64,000 nucleotides of DNA from PFJX01 sp040757575 (GTDB lineage: Bacteria; Pseudomonadota; Gammaproteobacteria; Burkholderiales; Thiobacillaceae), in assembly GCA_040757575.1 (NCBI GenBank), contig JBFLXA010000005.1, positions 62,001 through 126,000 on the forward strand, given 5' to 3'. Of the stretch, positions 51,801-60,416 are shown piece after piece (position 1 is the stretch's first letter; every line of letters starts with the position of its first letter). A program made the position numbers and the translations under genes. The notes under the pieces were generated by a model, which saw only the letters and a program-made list of their open reading frames with translations, was not told the origin of the DNA and did no database searches.

Positions 51801-53594
51801 GGCGGTGAGCCCCTGGTGTCCGGCTGGACCGTGGAACTGCTCTACAACGGCACCCAGGTGGCCACAACGTCCACGGATGTGAACGGGGCCTATACCTTCC
51901 CGGGCTTGGCGCCCGGCAGTGGTTACCAGATCAGATTCCGTGAACCCACGAATGGCGCCATATTCGGCTTCGCCTGGCCGAACGAGCAGGGCATCAGCCC
52001 GGTGGCTGGCACCCGGGATACCGGTGTGACGGCGAATACCGCCGGAACCAATGCGGGCAACCCCGCCGGTGCCCTGGTGAATGACGGTACCCTGAAAGAC
52101 CTCACCCTGATCTCCGGCGACAACATCGTCGAGCAGAGCCTGCCTCTGGACCCGGCCGGGGTGGTGTATGACGCCATTACCCGTTTGCCGGTTTCCGGCG
52201 CCACTGTGACCCTGACCTCAGGCGGTGTGCCGGTGCCCGGGGCCTGTCTGGCCGGGGGCAGCAATGCCCAGGTCACGGGGGTGGACGGCGAGTATCAGTT
52301 CCTGCTCCTGAATCCGCCCCCCGGCGGGCAAGGGTGTCCGGGCACGGGGCCCTATACCCTGGAAGTGACCCAGCCCGGTGGCTATCTGCCGCCCGACTCC
52401 ACCCTGATACCCCCCACGGCCGGCCCCTACGTACCTACCCTGGGCGGTGTGGATGCCATCCAGGCCCAGCCCACGGCGCCCACCGGCGGGGATCCCACCA
52501 CCTGGTACACCAGTTTTACCCTGACGCTGAGCGGGGTGCCGGGTACCAGTTCCAGCAACGTGGTGAACAACCATATTCCCCTGGACCCCATCCTGGGCGG
52601 TGCCATCGTCGTCACCAAGACCACGCCCCTGGTGAACGTCAGTAAGGGCGACCTGGTGCCCTACACCATCACGGCCCGGAACACCCTGGCGGCGGTGTTG
52701 GCCAATATTGACCTCCAGGACCGGATCCCGCCGGGCTTCAAGTACAAATCCGGCAGTGCGCGCTTGGACGGGTTGGCTGTGGAGCCCACGGTGAACGGCC
52801 GTCTGCTTACCTGGCCCGGCTTGAGTTTCACGGCCGGTCAGACCCGCACCCTCAAACTCATCCTGGTGGTGGGCGCCGGGGTGGGAGAGGGGGAGTACAC
52901 CAACAGTGCCTGGGCCCTGAACAACGTGGTCAACACCCAGGTGTCCAATACGGCCAATGCCACCGTGCGGGTGGTGCCCGACCCCCTCTTCGACTGTTCC
53001 GACCTCATCGGCAAGGTGTTCGACGACAAGAACGCCAACGGTTACCAGGACGAGGGGGAACCAGGGATTCCCAACGTGCGGCTGGCCACGGCCCGGGGCC
53101 TGTTGGTGACCACGGACGCAGAAGGCCGCTTCCACGTTACCTGTGCCGCCGTGCCTCAGGCCCAGCGGGGTTCCAATTTCATCATGAAGCTGGACGAGCG
53201 CACCCTGCCTTCCGGCTATCGCATCACCACGGAAAACCCCCGGGAGGTGCGCATGACCCGGGGCAAGCTGGTGAAGCTCAACTTCGGTGCCGCCATCCAC
53301 CGGGTGGTGCGTTTGGAACTGACGGATGCCGCCTTCCCGGCGGGCCAGGCCGAACCGGGGGCTGCCCTGATGCGCGCCCTGGAAGCCCTGCCGGAAACCT
53401 TGCGCCAGAAACCCTCCGTGGTGCGCCTGGCCTACCAGAAGGGGGCGGATAGCCAGGACTTGGCGAAGGCCCGCATGAAGTCTGTGCGGCAGGGACTGGA
53501 GCAGCGCTGGAAAGCCCAGGGCTGCTGCTACACCCTGCAATTCGAGGAAGAAATCTTTGAGCGGACCCCCGTCAAGAAAGGGGGTGCGAAATGA
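45843..53594 (+). CDS. Giant secreted DUF11/SdrD-B-like repeat protein
   Basis: 2583 residues. A signal peptide (cleaved near LVAPQALA) leads to about eleven DUF11-type repeats of roughly 130 residues (about 45-1450), each with TxTLSN, DTLPxG and usually a Cys pair (TTCAGG...GGSCTVT). SdrD B-like modules follow near 1458 (GRVFLDND), 1594, 1716 and 1967 (GHVWRDQDHD), then further DUF11-like units and a last B-like module near 2384 (GKVFDDKNANGYQDEGEPG). The C-terminal 150 residues resemble a periplasmic or OmpA-like end. It lacks an LPxTG or PEP-CTERM tag. It is probably an extended surface or matrix adhesin. Stop overlaps the next gene (ATGA). Confidence 0.9.
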   Translation: MALVSLSSRFARLRCLATLVSSLLVLVAPQALAALGASVTLFSGDPSNIYPGESTRLQITLSNSNTGAAVSNAGFDNDLPGTLPNGLKVAGAASYSCIDPSGAPFVETGSLTAVLGSQDITLAGATIPARANSTDGTCTLLIPVTAGTSTGNAATYTYTIADGAVTGDDGAPVANTGSVSQSLNVTAISRPTISKSFSNSTAFLGGATRTLTITLTNSNPVEIPGFSVTDTFPQLGGLGIIKVAATPAASASCNLGGAAPTFNPVAGATSISATGTIPARSGATNGSCTLTVAIEGNHTNGSYSTGARTNTINASSDFSNDVGIPAASNATASITVTSPLGVTKAFSPSSLADGQTGTATITLSNAGDGPLTVTTFDDNPIDGVGNADNTKGLLVTGVATTCAGGVASILQTSGVDRGVRLAGGTIPAGGSCTVTADFTATTQAANTPVTYTNSLAEGDVGVTTPGIVSQSRSATILVADTLRVLKSNSGSAPRPGNPVRYTVTVQNWSTSDMANVRVLDTLSNGMTYLTGVINGNDYTPSLSGTGCSGLTTANVTGDSSLAFTVGTLPQRTGVSSPGACVISFYAMVSTAASNGSATTNSVAAGDVCTDNGAGICNGGGASSGNVAVTTPVFSATKAFSPAGPLSEGTVSRMTITLSNYSANPLTAVSISDTLPLAGSAQMQVANPANAATTCGAGTITAVAGSSSISLNGGTVPARAASGGVIAAGSAGSCTLQVDVVGAAGVYNNTATMAGNETYSDGSTHLVNASANASLTYTSSLSASKSFTPSAVTSGGRSTVIVRLGNAGSAALTGVAMTDPLPGGMVVASPANAYTTCAGSTTVTAAAGASSASLSGASIAGGGSCDLVFDVEATGASNWVNTIPAGNITADGGISNITPVSATLTYTPPTNLTVAKATNPSTLTFPGQVSQLTITLTNGSQAVTNLAVTDYFTQDGTSGAAANGMVIAPTPGASTTCPGGVVSATPGGTAVALTGASLSASASCTVTVNVTSTAVGGITNYIPASAIQTDQGLTNSGQATTSLTTQANIGVTKQFTPNVVEPGNRSRLRITFYNPTTTPMTSLSVTDTLPAGVTVPSGANPVTTCSGASLGSPAADQVQISGGVIPAASGGVAASCYAEIDVLVAAQGDYVNTIPAGAVTAVAGGAPASNSQPTSDTLRAKSFLEVQKAFIGKTLDTAIQTGSGFTTGSASTTPGSSATLTIRLRNPNGADLTAAAFTDTLPTGLVVATIPNASTTCASGTVIAPASGTSIRLTGATVPAAGACSVTVDVLSNIPGSYVNTLGAGDVTTFEGVTNEEDTSAELIVSTPPTVSKQFSPAVIPPGGTSTLTIFLGNDNASAITLSAILTDTLPTAPGNIGVAATPNVVKTCPGSVTAVAGAGTVSYASGASIPAGGCTISVDVTGTTPGTHNNNIPAGALQTNVGNNQAPANAPLTVSTEGYIAGRVFLDNDVVPDGSFSAGTDTPVQGASIELRSGATCAGALLSSTTTDVLGNYLFSALAAGTYSVCEPVQPPGTRNGITSAGVINTVNGSTGSAGMASNPTASTSQIVGVVLNGDGGSGEISGSAGNDFAEIMPSSISGTVFLDQNNNGVQNGADTALAGEQIDLLDGGGSLLASTTTDAAGDYSFTGLEPGTYSVRQPSQPAGTSNGLTTAGSVGNGGTAGTATAPTTVPSLIAGIILPPNTSAEDNDFAEIPQSRSLYGQVFLDFDNSGTENGNDHGIGGETINLTGTDINGNPVSRSTTTASDGSFSFTGLPEGTYALSQPAQPTGTSNGTPTAGTTGTAASNPTATSSQITGIDLTGGNAVSADNLFAEIPGAAPDLTLAKTHSPAEFAVSGTTGFYTLTPGNIGTVATSGTVTVTDTLPAGITPTAASGTGWTCGIAGQVVTCTSTTAIGAGATGNLITLNVSVAAGLSGQVLVNTAVISGGGEPPGFEGNNTASDPTPIAGSASVSGHVWRDQDHDRVLDGGEPLVSGWTVELLYNGTQVATTSTDVNGAYTFPGLAPGSGYQIRFREPTNGAIFGFAWPNEQGISPVAGTRDTGVTANTAGTNAGNPAGALVNDGTLKDLTLISGDNIVEQSLPLDPAGVVYDAITRLPVSGATVTLTSGGVPVPGACLAGGSNAQVTGVDGEYQFLLLNPPPGGQGCPGTGPYTLEVTQPGGYLPPDSTLIPPTAGPYVPTLGGVDAIQAQPTAPTGGDPTTWYTSFTLTLSGVPGTSSSNVVNNHIPLDPILGGAIVVTKTTPLVNVSKGDLVPYTITARNTLAAVLANIDLQDRIPPGFKYKSGSARLDGLAVEPTVNGRLLTWPGLSFTAGQTRTLKLILVVGAGVGEGEYTNSAWALNNVVNTQVSNTANATVRVVPDPLFDCSDLIGKVFDDKNANGYQDEGEPGIPNVRLATARGLLVTTDAEGRFHVTCAAVPQAQRGSNFIMKLDERTLPSGYRITTENPREVRMTRGKLVKLNFGAAIHRVVRLELTDAAFPAGQAEPGAALMRALEALPETLRQKPSVVRLAYQKGADSQDLAKARMKSVRQGLEQRWKAQGCCYTLQFEEEIFERTPVKKGGAK

Positions 53595-56500
53595 ACGCAA
53601 TCCACCACAAAACCATCCTGATGCTGGCCCTGGAGTCCGCCTTGCTGGTGGCCCCCGCCTGGGCGGCCACGCCTGCTTCCAGCCCACTTCATTGCCAAGT
53701 GGATACCACTTGCACACCCTGTGAAAAACGCGCAAAAACGCCCGAGGAGCAAAGTCGGGATGAAGATTGTCGCCGGGTGAACGGCAAGCGTATCGACCGG
53801 GGCGCGAGCCTTGGTGCCCGGCCTGGGGCGCCCAACAGTGAGCAGGAGCTGGGGAACCTCACGTTCGTGTTGTCGGACGCCATGCCTGAAGCAGAGTCTG
53901 TGGCGGACGGGAGTGGCCCCCGGGCTCCCCTGGAAACGCGCCGCAGCCAGCGCACCCGCCTTGAGCCAGGGGCCCGTCAGGCACGGGCGGATCTGTTTGA
54001 TTCCGGCTATGACCGGGTGAATGCGGCCCTCCAGTCCCGCCTGGAAGCCGTGGTGGCCGACCTCAAGGACAAAGCCAACTTGCGTTTGGAAGTGGTGGGG
54101 CATACCGATCCCCAACCCTTGTCTGTACGCAGCCGGGAACGCTTCGGAGACAATCAGGGCCTGGGCCTGGCCCGGGCCCGCATGGTGGCCACCTGGCTGG
54201 CCGAGGCCTTGGGGGTGCCCGTGGGCAGTATTGCCGTGGCCTCGAAGGGGCCTGATGAGCCCGTGGCCGACAACGACACTCCGGAAGGCATGGCCCGGAA
54301 CCGCCGGGTGGAAATCCACGCCCGTTTCGATACTGCCTACACCGAGGAGGTGGTCGAGCAAGTCATGCACCCGGTTCCGCCTGTGCCTGTACGGGTGGCG
54401 CCTGCCCCCCTGCAATCCTGTCAGCAGGTGCTGGCTACCCGCCAGGCCGCCGCTGCCGCTCCCTTCCGCATCAGTGTGGACGGGGTGCCCCTGAACGACA
54501 GCGGCACGGTGGACCCGGACGTACAACGCTGCACCGATCTGGCCCTGGAGCGTTCCGATATCCAGATCCGTTACGATGCCCTGGACCAGACTCCGGTTCT
54601 TAACGCCCATGCCTGGCCCAACGCCGTGGCCCGGAGTGGCCAGGTGGAGATCACCCCCTGGAGCAATTACGCTGCCTTCATCCAGCGGTCTGAAATCCGG
54701 ATTTTTGCCCCTGACCAATCCACCCAGGCGGTGCCTCTGGCGGTGCTGTCGGCCCGGCTGGGAGAGCCGGTGGCCTGGTCCCCGGCAGGCTTGACACTGG
54801 ATTCGGTGCGCTACGTGCTGCGGGTGTATGACAGGGAAGGCCGCTTCGACGAGACCCGGCCCAAGACCTTGGACCTGGTGGACCAGGCCCGCCCCGCTGA
54901 AGACGCGGACAAGCGCCAGCGGGAACTGCTGGCGGGCTATGGTGAAAACAGCCTGGCCCTGCACAACATTGCCGTGAAGGGCGGTGCGGTCACGGTCAAC
55001 GGCCAGGGCATCCAGGCAGGGGAGACTGTTCACTTCCTGGGACAGGCTGTGCCCGTCGATGCCAAGGGTGCCTTCGCTGTCCGCCAGATCCTGCCTGCCG
55101 GCAACCACGTGGTGGAAGTCCAGGTGGCGGACGAACAAGGCAGTCGGGCCCGCTTCAGCCGCAACCTGTCCATCGCCCGGGACGACTGGTTCTATCTGGG
55201 CATCGCCGACCTGACCCTGGGGCGCAACAGCACCAGCGGCCCCGCCAAGCTGGTGACTGCGGACGAGACGGACCATTTCGACAATCAGGTCTATCTGGAT
55301 GGCCGCCTGGCCTTCTACCTTAAGGGCAAGATCAAGGGGGAATGGCTGCTGACGGCCAGTGCCGACACCCGGGAGCAGCCCCTCAAGGATCTGTTCTCCA
55401 ACTTCGCCGACAAGGACCCCCGTTACCTCCTGAGACGCCTGGATCCGGACAAGTACTACCCGGTCTATGGCGACGACTCCACCACCGTGGATGACGCACC
55501 CACCCAGGGCAAGTTCTTCGTGCGCCTGGAAAAAGGGGATTCCCAGGTCATGTGGGGCAGCTTCCAGACCAGCCTTACGGGTACGGAATTCACCCGCTTC
55601 AACCGGGCCCTGTACGGCGCCCGAGGCCGGCTGGTGAGCGATGCCGTCACCCTTCATGGCGAGAAGAAGGGAACGCTGGAAGTGTTCGCCGCCGATCCCG
55701 GCACCTTGCAATCCCGGGAGGAATTCCGGGGCACCGGCGGCAGTCTTTATTACCTGCGTCATATCGACATCACCGGAGGTTCGGAACGAGCCTGGATCGA
55801 GGTGCGGGACAAGGATACGGGTCTGGTGCTGTCCACCCAGCAATTGGTGCCGGTGCAGGATTACGAAGTGAATGCGCTGCAGGGCCGCGTCATACTGCGC
55901 CAACCCCTGTCATCCATTGCCGGAGCTGGCACCCTGGTGCAGAACGGTAGCCTGGGTGGCCATCACCAATTCCTGGTGGTGACTTATGAATACGCCCCCG
56001 GCGTTTCCGCCCCGGAAGATCTGGTCCTGGGGGGACGGGGCAGCGTGTGGGTCAACGACCACGTTCAGATCGGGGCTACTGCCCTTCGCCAGGACGAAAG
56101 CGGACAGAAGCAGCGCCTGCGGGGCCTGGATGCCACCCTGCGCTACAAACCAGGGACCTACGTGAAAGTCGAGGGCGCCCGTTCCGACGGGGTAGGCAGC
56201 GGGGCCTGGTCGTCCCTGGACGGGGGCTTCAGCTTCAATGCCGTGCCCGGCAACGGCGCCAAGGCCGACGCCCAGCGAGTGGAAGCGGCGGTGGACTTTG
56301 CCGAGGTGGGCAGCGCCAAGGGCAAGGCCACCTTCTACTGGCATGACCGGGAAGCGGGGTTCTCCGGCCCGGGCCAGATCACTGCCGAGGCCATCACCCA
56401 GACAGGGGCGAGCGTAAGCTGGAACATCACTGAACAGACCGAACTGTTGGCCAAGATCGACGACAAGAATGCCGCCAGCCAGGATCGCACCATTGCCGAG

Positions 56501-57844
56501 GTGGATATCTCCCAGCGCCTGGATGAGCATTGGAAGGTTGCCGTGGGCGTCCGTCATGACAATCTGGACACTCAGGTGGCCAATGCCAGTTCCACCCTGT
56601 CCCAGACTGGAGACCGCACCGATGCAGTGGTGCGTGTGGATTACACCCCTGGTGAGGGTGTGGACTGGAGTACCTATGGCTACTTGCAAGGCACGGTTGA
56701 CCGGGATGACAGCCGGGACCGCAACAATCGCATTGGCTTCGGCGGTGAGCGGCGCATCAATGACCGGCTGAAGCTGGGAGGGGAACTGTCTGAGGGGAAT
56801 GGAGGCCTGGGGGCCAAGCTGTCCGGAGACTGGCAGGTAGACGACCGCACCAGTCTCTACAGCAGCTACACCCTGACCACCGACCGCACTGACGATGGTT
56901 ACCGTGGGCGGGCCGGCTTGTTTACTGCGGGGGGGCGCTCCCGCTTTACCGACAGCCTGAGTGTGTTCAGCGAGGAACACTACCAACATGGCGAAGGTCC
57001 TGCCGGACTGACCCACGCCTTCGGCCTGGATTATTCGCCGGATGACCGCTGGACCTACGGCGCCAAGCTGGAGGCAGGCGAACTGAATGACCCCCTGGCA
57101 GGGGACATGGATCGCCGGGCGGTGGGGCTTTCCCTGGGATATCGCAAGGACGCCACCCGCTATGCAGGGGCCTTGGAGTATCGCCATGAGAAAGGCAGCA
57201 CCACTCGGGACACCTGGCTCATGAAGCATACCCTGGGCTACCAGATCGATCCGGACTGGCGTTTCCTGGGCCGTCTGAACCTGTCGGTGTCCGACAGCAG
57301 TGCCGGCGGCGACCTGGACGGCAAGTATGCCGAAGTGGTGGCCGGCTGGGCCTGGCGTCCGGTGGCCAACGATCGCTGGAATACCCTGTTCAAGTACACC
57401 TACCTCTACAACCTGCCTTCTCCGGGGCAGGTGGGCAGTGGCGGCGCCAGCCTGGACTATGCCCAGAAGAGCCATGTGCTTGCAGTGGATACCATCCATG
57501 ACCTGAAGCCCTGGGTATCTGTGGGGGGCAAGCTGGGCGTTCGCCGGGGCTCGCTGAAGGACGCGAAGGTGGGAGGGGATTGGTATCACTCCACCGCTTG
57601 GCTGGGGGTGTTGCGGGCCGATTGGCACTGGGTCCATGAATGGGATGTGCTGACGGAGCTTCGGTACCTGTCCGTGAGCGAGGCGGAGGACAGCCAGGCA
57701 GGCGCCCTGGTGGGCGTTTACCGGCACCTGGACAAGCACTTCAAACTGGGGGTGGGTTACAACTTCACCGATTTCTCTGATGATCTGACAGACCTGTCCT
57801 ATCACTCCCACGGCTGGTTCATCAATCTGATTGGCAAGTTCTGA
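53591..57844 (+). CDS. OmpA-domain outer-membrane beta-barrel protein
   Basis: 1417 residues. A signal peptide ends near VAPAWA and a Cys-rich stretch (CQVDTTCTPCEK) follows. An OmpA domain lies at about 120-255 (LRLEVVGHTDPQPLS; ARNRRVEIHAR), then Ig-like/carboxypeptidase-like segments, and from about 540 onward alternating polar-hydrophobic strands form a large barrel. The terminal HSHGWFINLIGKF ends in Phe, a Bam recognition feature. Translationally coupled to the DUF11 giant, so it is likely its outer-membrane anchor or exporter. That pairing is inference. Confidence 0.85.
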   Translation: MNAIHHKTILMLALESALLVAPAWAATPASSPLHCQVDTTCTPCEKRAKTPEEQSRDEDCRRVNGKRIDRGASLGARPGAPNSEQELGNLTFVLSDAMPEAESVADGSGPRAPLETRRSQRTRLEPGARQARADLFDSGYDRVNAALQSRLEAVVADLKDKANLRLEVVGHTDPQPLSVRSRERFGDNQGLGLARARMVATWLAEALGVPVGSIAVASKGPDEPVADNDTPEGMARNRRVEIHARFDTAYTEEVVEQVMHPVPPVPVRVAPAPLQSCQQVLATRQAAAAAPFRISVDGVPLNDSGTVDPDVQRCTDLALERSDIQIRYDALDQTPVLNAHAWPNAVARSGQVEITPWSNYAAFIQRSEIRIFAPDQSTQAVPLAVLSARLGEPVAWSPAGLTLDSVRYVLRVYDREGRFDETRPKTLDLVDQARPAEDADKRQRELLAGYGENSLALHNIAVKGGAVTVNGQGIQAGETVHFLGQAVPVDAKGAFAVRQILPAGNHVVEVQVADEQGSRARFSRNLSIARDDWFYLGIADLTLGRNSTSGPAKLVTADETDHFDNQVYLDGRLAFYLKGKIKGEWLLTASADTREQPLKDLFSNFADKDPRYLLRRLDPDKYYPVYGDDSTTVDDAPTQGKFFVRLEKGDSQVMWGSFQTSLTGTEFTRFNRALYGARGRLVSDAVTLHGEKKGTLEVFAADPGTLQSREEFRGTGGSLYYLRHIDITGGSERAWIEVRDKDTGLVLSTQQLVPVQDYEVNALQGRVILRQPLSSIAGAGTLVQNGSLGGHHQFLVVTYEYAPGVSAPEDLVLGGRGSVWVNDHVQIGATALRQDESGQKQRLRGLDATLRYKPGTYVKVEGARSDGVGSGAWSSLDGGFSFNAVPGNGAKADAQRVEAAVDFAEVGSAKGKATFYWHDREAGFSGPGQITAEAITQTGASVSWNITEQTELLAKIDDKNAASQDRTIAEVDISQRLDEHWKVAVGVRHDNLDTQVANASSTLSQTGDRTDAVVRVDYTPGEGVDWSTYGYLQGTVDRDDSRDRNNRIGFGGERRINDRLKLGGELSEGNGGLGAKLSGDWQVDDRTSLYSSYTLTTDRTDDGYRGRAGLFTAGGRSRFTDSLSVFSEEHYQHGEGPAGLTHAFGLDYSPDDRWTYGAKLEAGELNDPLAGDMDRRAVGLSLGYRKDATRYAGALEYRHEKGSTTRDTWLMKHTLGYQIDPDWRFLGRLNLSVSDSSAGGDLDGKYAEVVAGWAWRPVANDRWNTLFKYTYLYNLPSPGQVGSGGASLDYAQKSHVLAVDTIHDLKPWVSVGGKLGVRRGSLKDAKVGGDWYHSTAWLGVLRADWHWVHEWDVLTELRYLSVSEAEDSQAGALVGVYRHLDKHFKLGVGYNFTDFSDDLTDLSYHSHGWFINLIGKF

Positions 57845-57895
57845 GACCTGGGGGCGGGGCTACAATGCCCCCTCCTAGTTTTCGGTGGCCATTCA

Positions 57896-58624
57896 ATGAG
57901 CAAGCCCAAGCTCCCTCACCTCTTCGACCCCGGCGGCAGCCAGGAGGCCCTGCTGTCCGCCCGGGAATCCTGGCGCATGTTCGAGATCATGGCCGAATTC
58001 GTCGAGGCCACGGAGCGGCTGGCGCCCATCCGCCCGGCGGTGAGCATCTTCGGCAGCGCCCGCACGGGGCCGGAGACGCCTTATTACATGCTTACCGAGC
58101 AGATTGCCCGCAAGCTGTCTGACGCCGGTTTTGCAGTCATCTCCGGGGGCGGGCCCGGGGTCATGGAAGCGGCCAACAAGGGGGCCTTCTTCGGCAAGTC
58201 GCCCAGTGTGGGCCTCAACATCCAGTTGCCCCACGAGCAGCACGCCAACCCTTACCAGGACATCTCCCAGACCTTCCGTCATTTCTTCGCCCGCAAGGTG
58301 ATGTTCGTGAAGTTCGCCAGCGCCTATGTGGTCATGCCCGGGGGCTTCGGCACCATGGACGAACTGATGGAGGCACTGACCCTGATCCAGACCGGCAAGA
58401 CCCGGCGCATTCCCATCATCCTGGTGAAATCCAGCTTCTGGAACGGCTTGGTGGCCTGGTTCCGGGACCGGCTGGTGGAAGAGGGCATGATCAACCCGGA
58501 AGACATGGACCTGATCCAGGTGATCGATGAGCCGGCGGAGGTGGTGGAAGCCATCTTCCGGCACTACGAAACCCGGGGTTTCGAGCCCTCGGCGGCGGAG
58601 CGGGAAATCCTGCTCAACCTCTGA
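57896..58624 (+). CDS. LOG-family (TIGR00730) protein
   Basis: 242 residues. VSIFGSARTG, ISGGGPGVMEAANKGAF and PGGFGTMDELMEALT (the PGGxGTxxE motif) define the LOG/lysine decarboxylase-like fold, whose members cleave nucleoside monophosphates to free base, and in plants and some bacteria activate cytokinins. The C-terminal helix cap is longer than in minimal LOG proteins. TACAAT 25 bases upstream may be a -10 element. Confidence 0.88.
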   Translation: MSKPKLPHLFDPGGSQEALLSARESWRMFEIMAEFVEATERLAPIRPAVSIFGSARTGPETPYYMLTEQIARKLSDAGFAVISGGGPGVMEAANKGAFFGKSPSVGLNIQLPHEQHANPYQDISQTFRHFFARKVMFVKFASAYVVMPGGFGTMDELMEALTLIQTGKTRRIPIILVKSSFWNGLVAWFRDRLVEEGMINPEDMDLIQVIDEPAEVVEAIFRHYETRGFEPSAAEREILLNL

Positions 58625-58681
58625 GTCCCTGCCGGTGGGCTAGAATTGGATCGTCTTCCATAAACAGAAAAAGAGCACCCC

Positions 58682-59011
58682 ATGCGCCTCGCGTATCTGT
58701 GTCTTGCCGCCTGCCTGTCTGCCACCCCCGCCTGGTCGGCGGACAAGCCTCAACTGGAACCGTTGCCCTACATTCCCCCGCCCCCCGGCATGGTGGATCA
58801 GGATCTGGAGCCCCAGATCACCATTACCCAGAAGGGCGAGGACAAGGTCGAGGAATTCCGCATCAAGGGCCGCCTGTACATGATCAAGGTGACGCCGCCC
58901 CATGGAAAGTCCTACTACCTGGTGGATACCCGGGGGGATGGCCTGATGCGCCGCTACGACGACCTGTCGCCGAACTTCATGGTCCCCATGTGGGTCATCC
59001 ATCAGTTTTGA
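58682..59011 (+). CDS. Exported DUF2782 protein
   Basis: 109 residues with a signal peptide (MRLAYLCLAACLSATPAWSA). EPQITITQKGEDKVEEFRIKGRLYMIKVTPPHGKSYYLVDTRGDG and a W-V/I-Q-F end match DUF2782, small periplasmic proteins often near polA in this class of bacteria. Function unknown. TAGAAT upstream at about 58642 is a plausible -10. Confidence 0.85.
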   Translation: MRLAYLCLAACLSATPAWSADKPQLEPLPYIPPPPGMVDQDLEPQITITQKGEDKVEEFRIKGRLYMIKVTPPHGKSYYLVDTRGDGLMRRYDDLSPNFMVPMWVIHQF

Positions 59012-59086
59012 CCGGCCGGCGCTAGGCTTGGATACCGGGTGGGGCGCAAGCCTGCACCCGGTTTGTTTCTTGCGCAGTCATTCCCG

Positions 59087-59827
59087 ATGAACACATTGAC
59101 CGTACTTCGCCCCCCCGCAGCCCAAGGCTTGAACTGGATTCAGCAGGGGTGGGCGCTTTTCAAGGCCCATGCCGTGCCCTGGGCGGGCATGACCGCCCTG
59201 GTGTTCCTGGTGCTCATGGGCCTGGGGGCCTTGCCCTATATTGGCGGGCTGTTGCTGTTCGTCCTGTCGCCTTTCATCGTCGCCGGTTTTCTTGCCGCCA
59301 GCCGGGCGGCCAGCCAGGGAGAACCGGTGACCTTCCTGTTTCTGGGGGCCGGGTTCCGCCAGGGGCGTGACAGCCTGTTTTTCATCGGCGTGGCCTATAT
59401 GGTCGTTACCTTGCTGGTGCTCCAGGGAGTGACTGTCATGACCCCCGGGGATATGAGTGCCCTGTCAGCCCAGGTGGCCGAGCCCCGGACGATGACACCG
59501 GAAGAGGCCGAGGCCCTGCTGCGCAGTGTGCTGCCCTCCCTGGGCCTGGCCTCCCTGCTCTTGACACCTATGCTCATGGCCACCTGGTTTTCTCCGGCCC
59601 TGGCCCATTTCGAGGGCTTTGCGCCTGTGAAGGCCTTATGGTGGAGCCTGTGGGCCTGTGCAGTGAACTGGCGTCCCTTGCTGGTGTACACCAGTATCCT
59701 GGCTCTGCTGGGCGTGGTGGCGGTCCTTATTCCTTTCGGCCTGGGCTTGCTGGTGTTCATCCCCCTCACCCTGACATCCACCTATGCAGCCTATGAGGCC
59801 ATCTTCAGGCCCGGGGATGCATCGTGA
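59087..59827 (+). CDS. BPSS1780-like membrane protein
   Basis: 246 residues, five or six membrane helices. GLNWIQQGWALFKAHAVPW at the start is an amphipathic segment shared with the BPSS1780 family as I remember it; the central loop (residues about 125-165) is soluble. Function unknown. Stop overlaps the GTG of the cytochrome gene, so the two are coupled. Start chosen at MNTLTVLRPP. Confidence 0.75.
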   Translation: MNTLTVLRPPAAQGLNWIQQGWALFKAHAVPWAGMTALVFLVLMGLGALPYIGGLLLFVLSPFIVAGFLAASRAASQGEPVTFLFLGAGFRQGRDSLFFIGVAYMVVTLLVLQGVTVMTPGDMSALSAQVAEPRTMTPEEAEALLRSVLPSLGLASLLLTPMLMATWFSPALAHFEGFAPVKALWWSLWACAVNWRPLLVYTSILALLGVVAVLIPFGLGLLVFIPLTLTSTYAAYEAIFRPGDAS

Positions 59828-60312
59828 TCCGCGCGTTTCTTCTGTTTGTGCTGTGGTCCAGTACAACCGTCCTGGCGGATGAGCCAGTGAAGTTCAGCGA
59901 TGCCCTGTACACCAAGTTCCACCATGACCGCTGCCTGCATTGCCACCAGTTCAACAGCCGCAAAAGCAACGGGCGTTCCTACCATTCCCATCGCAGTCGC
60001 TATCTCTGCGACAAGTGCCATACAAACCGCATCAGCAATCTACCTGGCGGAGAGTGGATGGCGCCCCCGGGCGATCGCATGGACTACACCGGCCTGGGGC
60101 CCCGGGAGACCTGTCTGCTGGTCAAGCGCAACTCCGGCAGTGGCGATGTCAACGCCAAACTGCTTGAACACCTGCGCCACGACCAGCGTGTGATCTGGTC
60201 TCTGGAGAATGGCATGACCCCCATGGGCAAAATGCCCACGGTGCCTGGAGGGTATGCGGCCTGGATCAAGGATGTGGATGCCTGGGCCAAGAGCGGCATG
60301 CGCTGCGAATGA
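59824..60312 (+). CDS. Periplasmic diheme c-type cytochrome
   Basis: 162 residues. A signal peptide (MIRAFLLFVLWSSTTVLA) is followed by two haem sites, CLHCH (37-41) and CDKCH (62-66), with extra His residues between them that could be axial ligands. MGKMP near residue 135 may supply a Met ligand. It should carry electrons in the periplasm; its partner is unknown. GTG start overlapping the preceding stop. Confidence 0.8.
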   Translation: MIRAFLLFVLWSSTTVLADEPVKFSDALYTKFHHDRCLHCHQFNSRKSNGRSYHSHRSRYLCDKCHTNRISNLPGGEWMAPPGDRMDYTGLGPRETCLLVKRNSGSGDVNAKLLEHLRHDQRVIWSLENGMTPMGKMPTVPGGYAAWIKDVDAWAKSGMRCE

Positions 60313-60393
60313 GGGTGTACCGGGCAGAGGGGGGTACGGTAGTGGTTAGCGGGTGACTTCCATTGCGGCTGAAGCCCGACCGTATACTTTTGC

Positions 60394-60414
60394 CATCCCC
60401 CATCCCCCATCCCC
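60394..60414 (+). repeat. Triple CATCCCC tandem repeat before a start codon
   Basis: Three exact copies of a seven-base unit end two bases before the ATG of the transporter gene. The unit is not a multiple of three, so copy changes would alter spacing to the ATG and the frame of any upstream start (TTG at 60363). Confidence 0.75.
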
Positions 60415-60416
60415 TG

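Noticed and set aside
45843..53594. Repeats in the giant gene as CRISPR or satellite DNA
   Set aside because: The periodicity is about 390 bases, diverged, and in frame; it reflects protein domain repeats.
53528..55903. 791-residue minus-strand open frame under the OmpA barrel gene
   Set aside because: Antisense to a gene with signal peptide, OmpA motif and coupled start; composition is that of a shadow.
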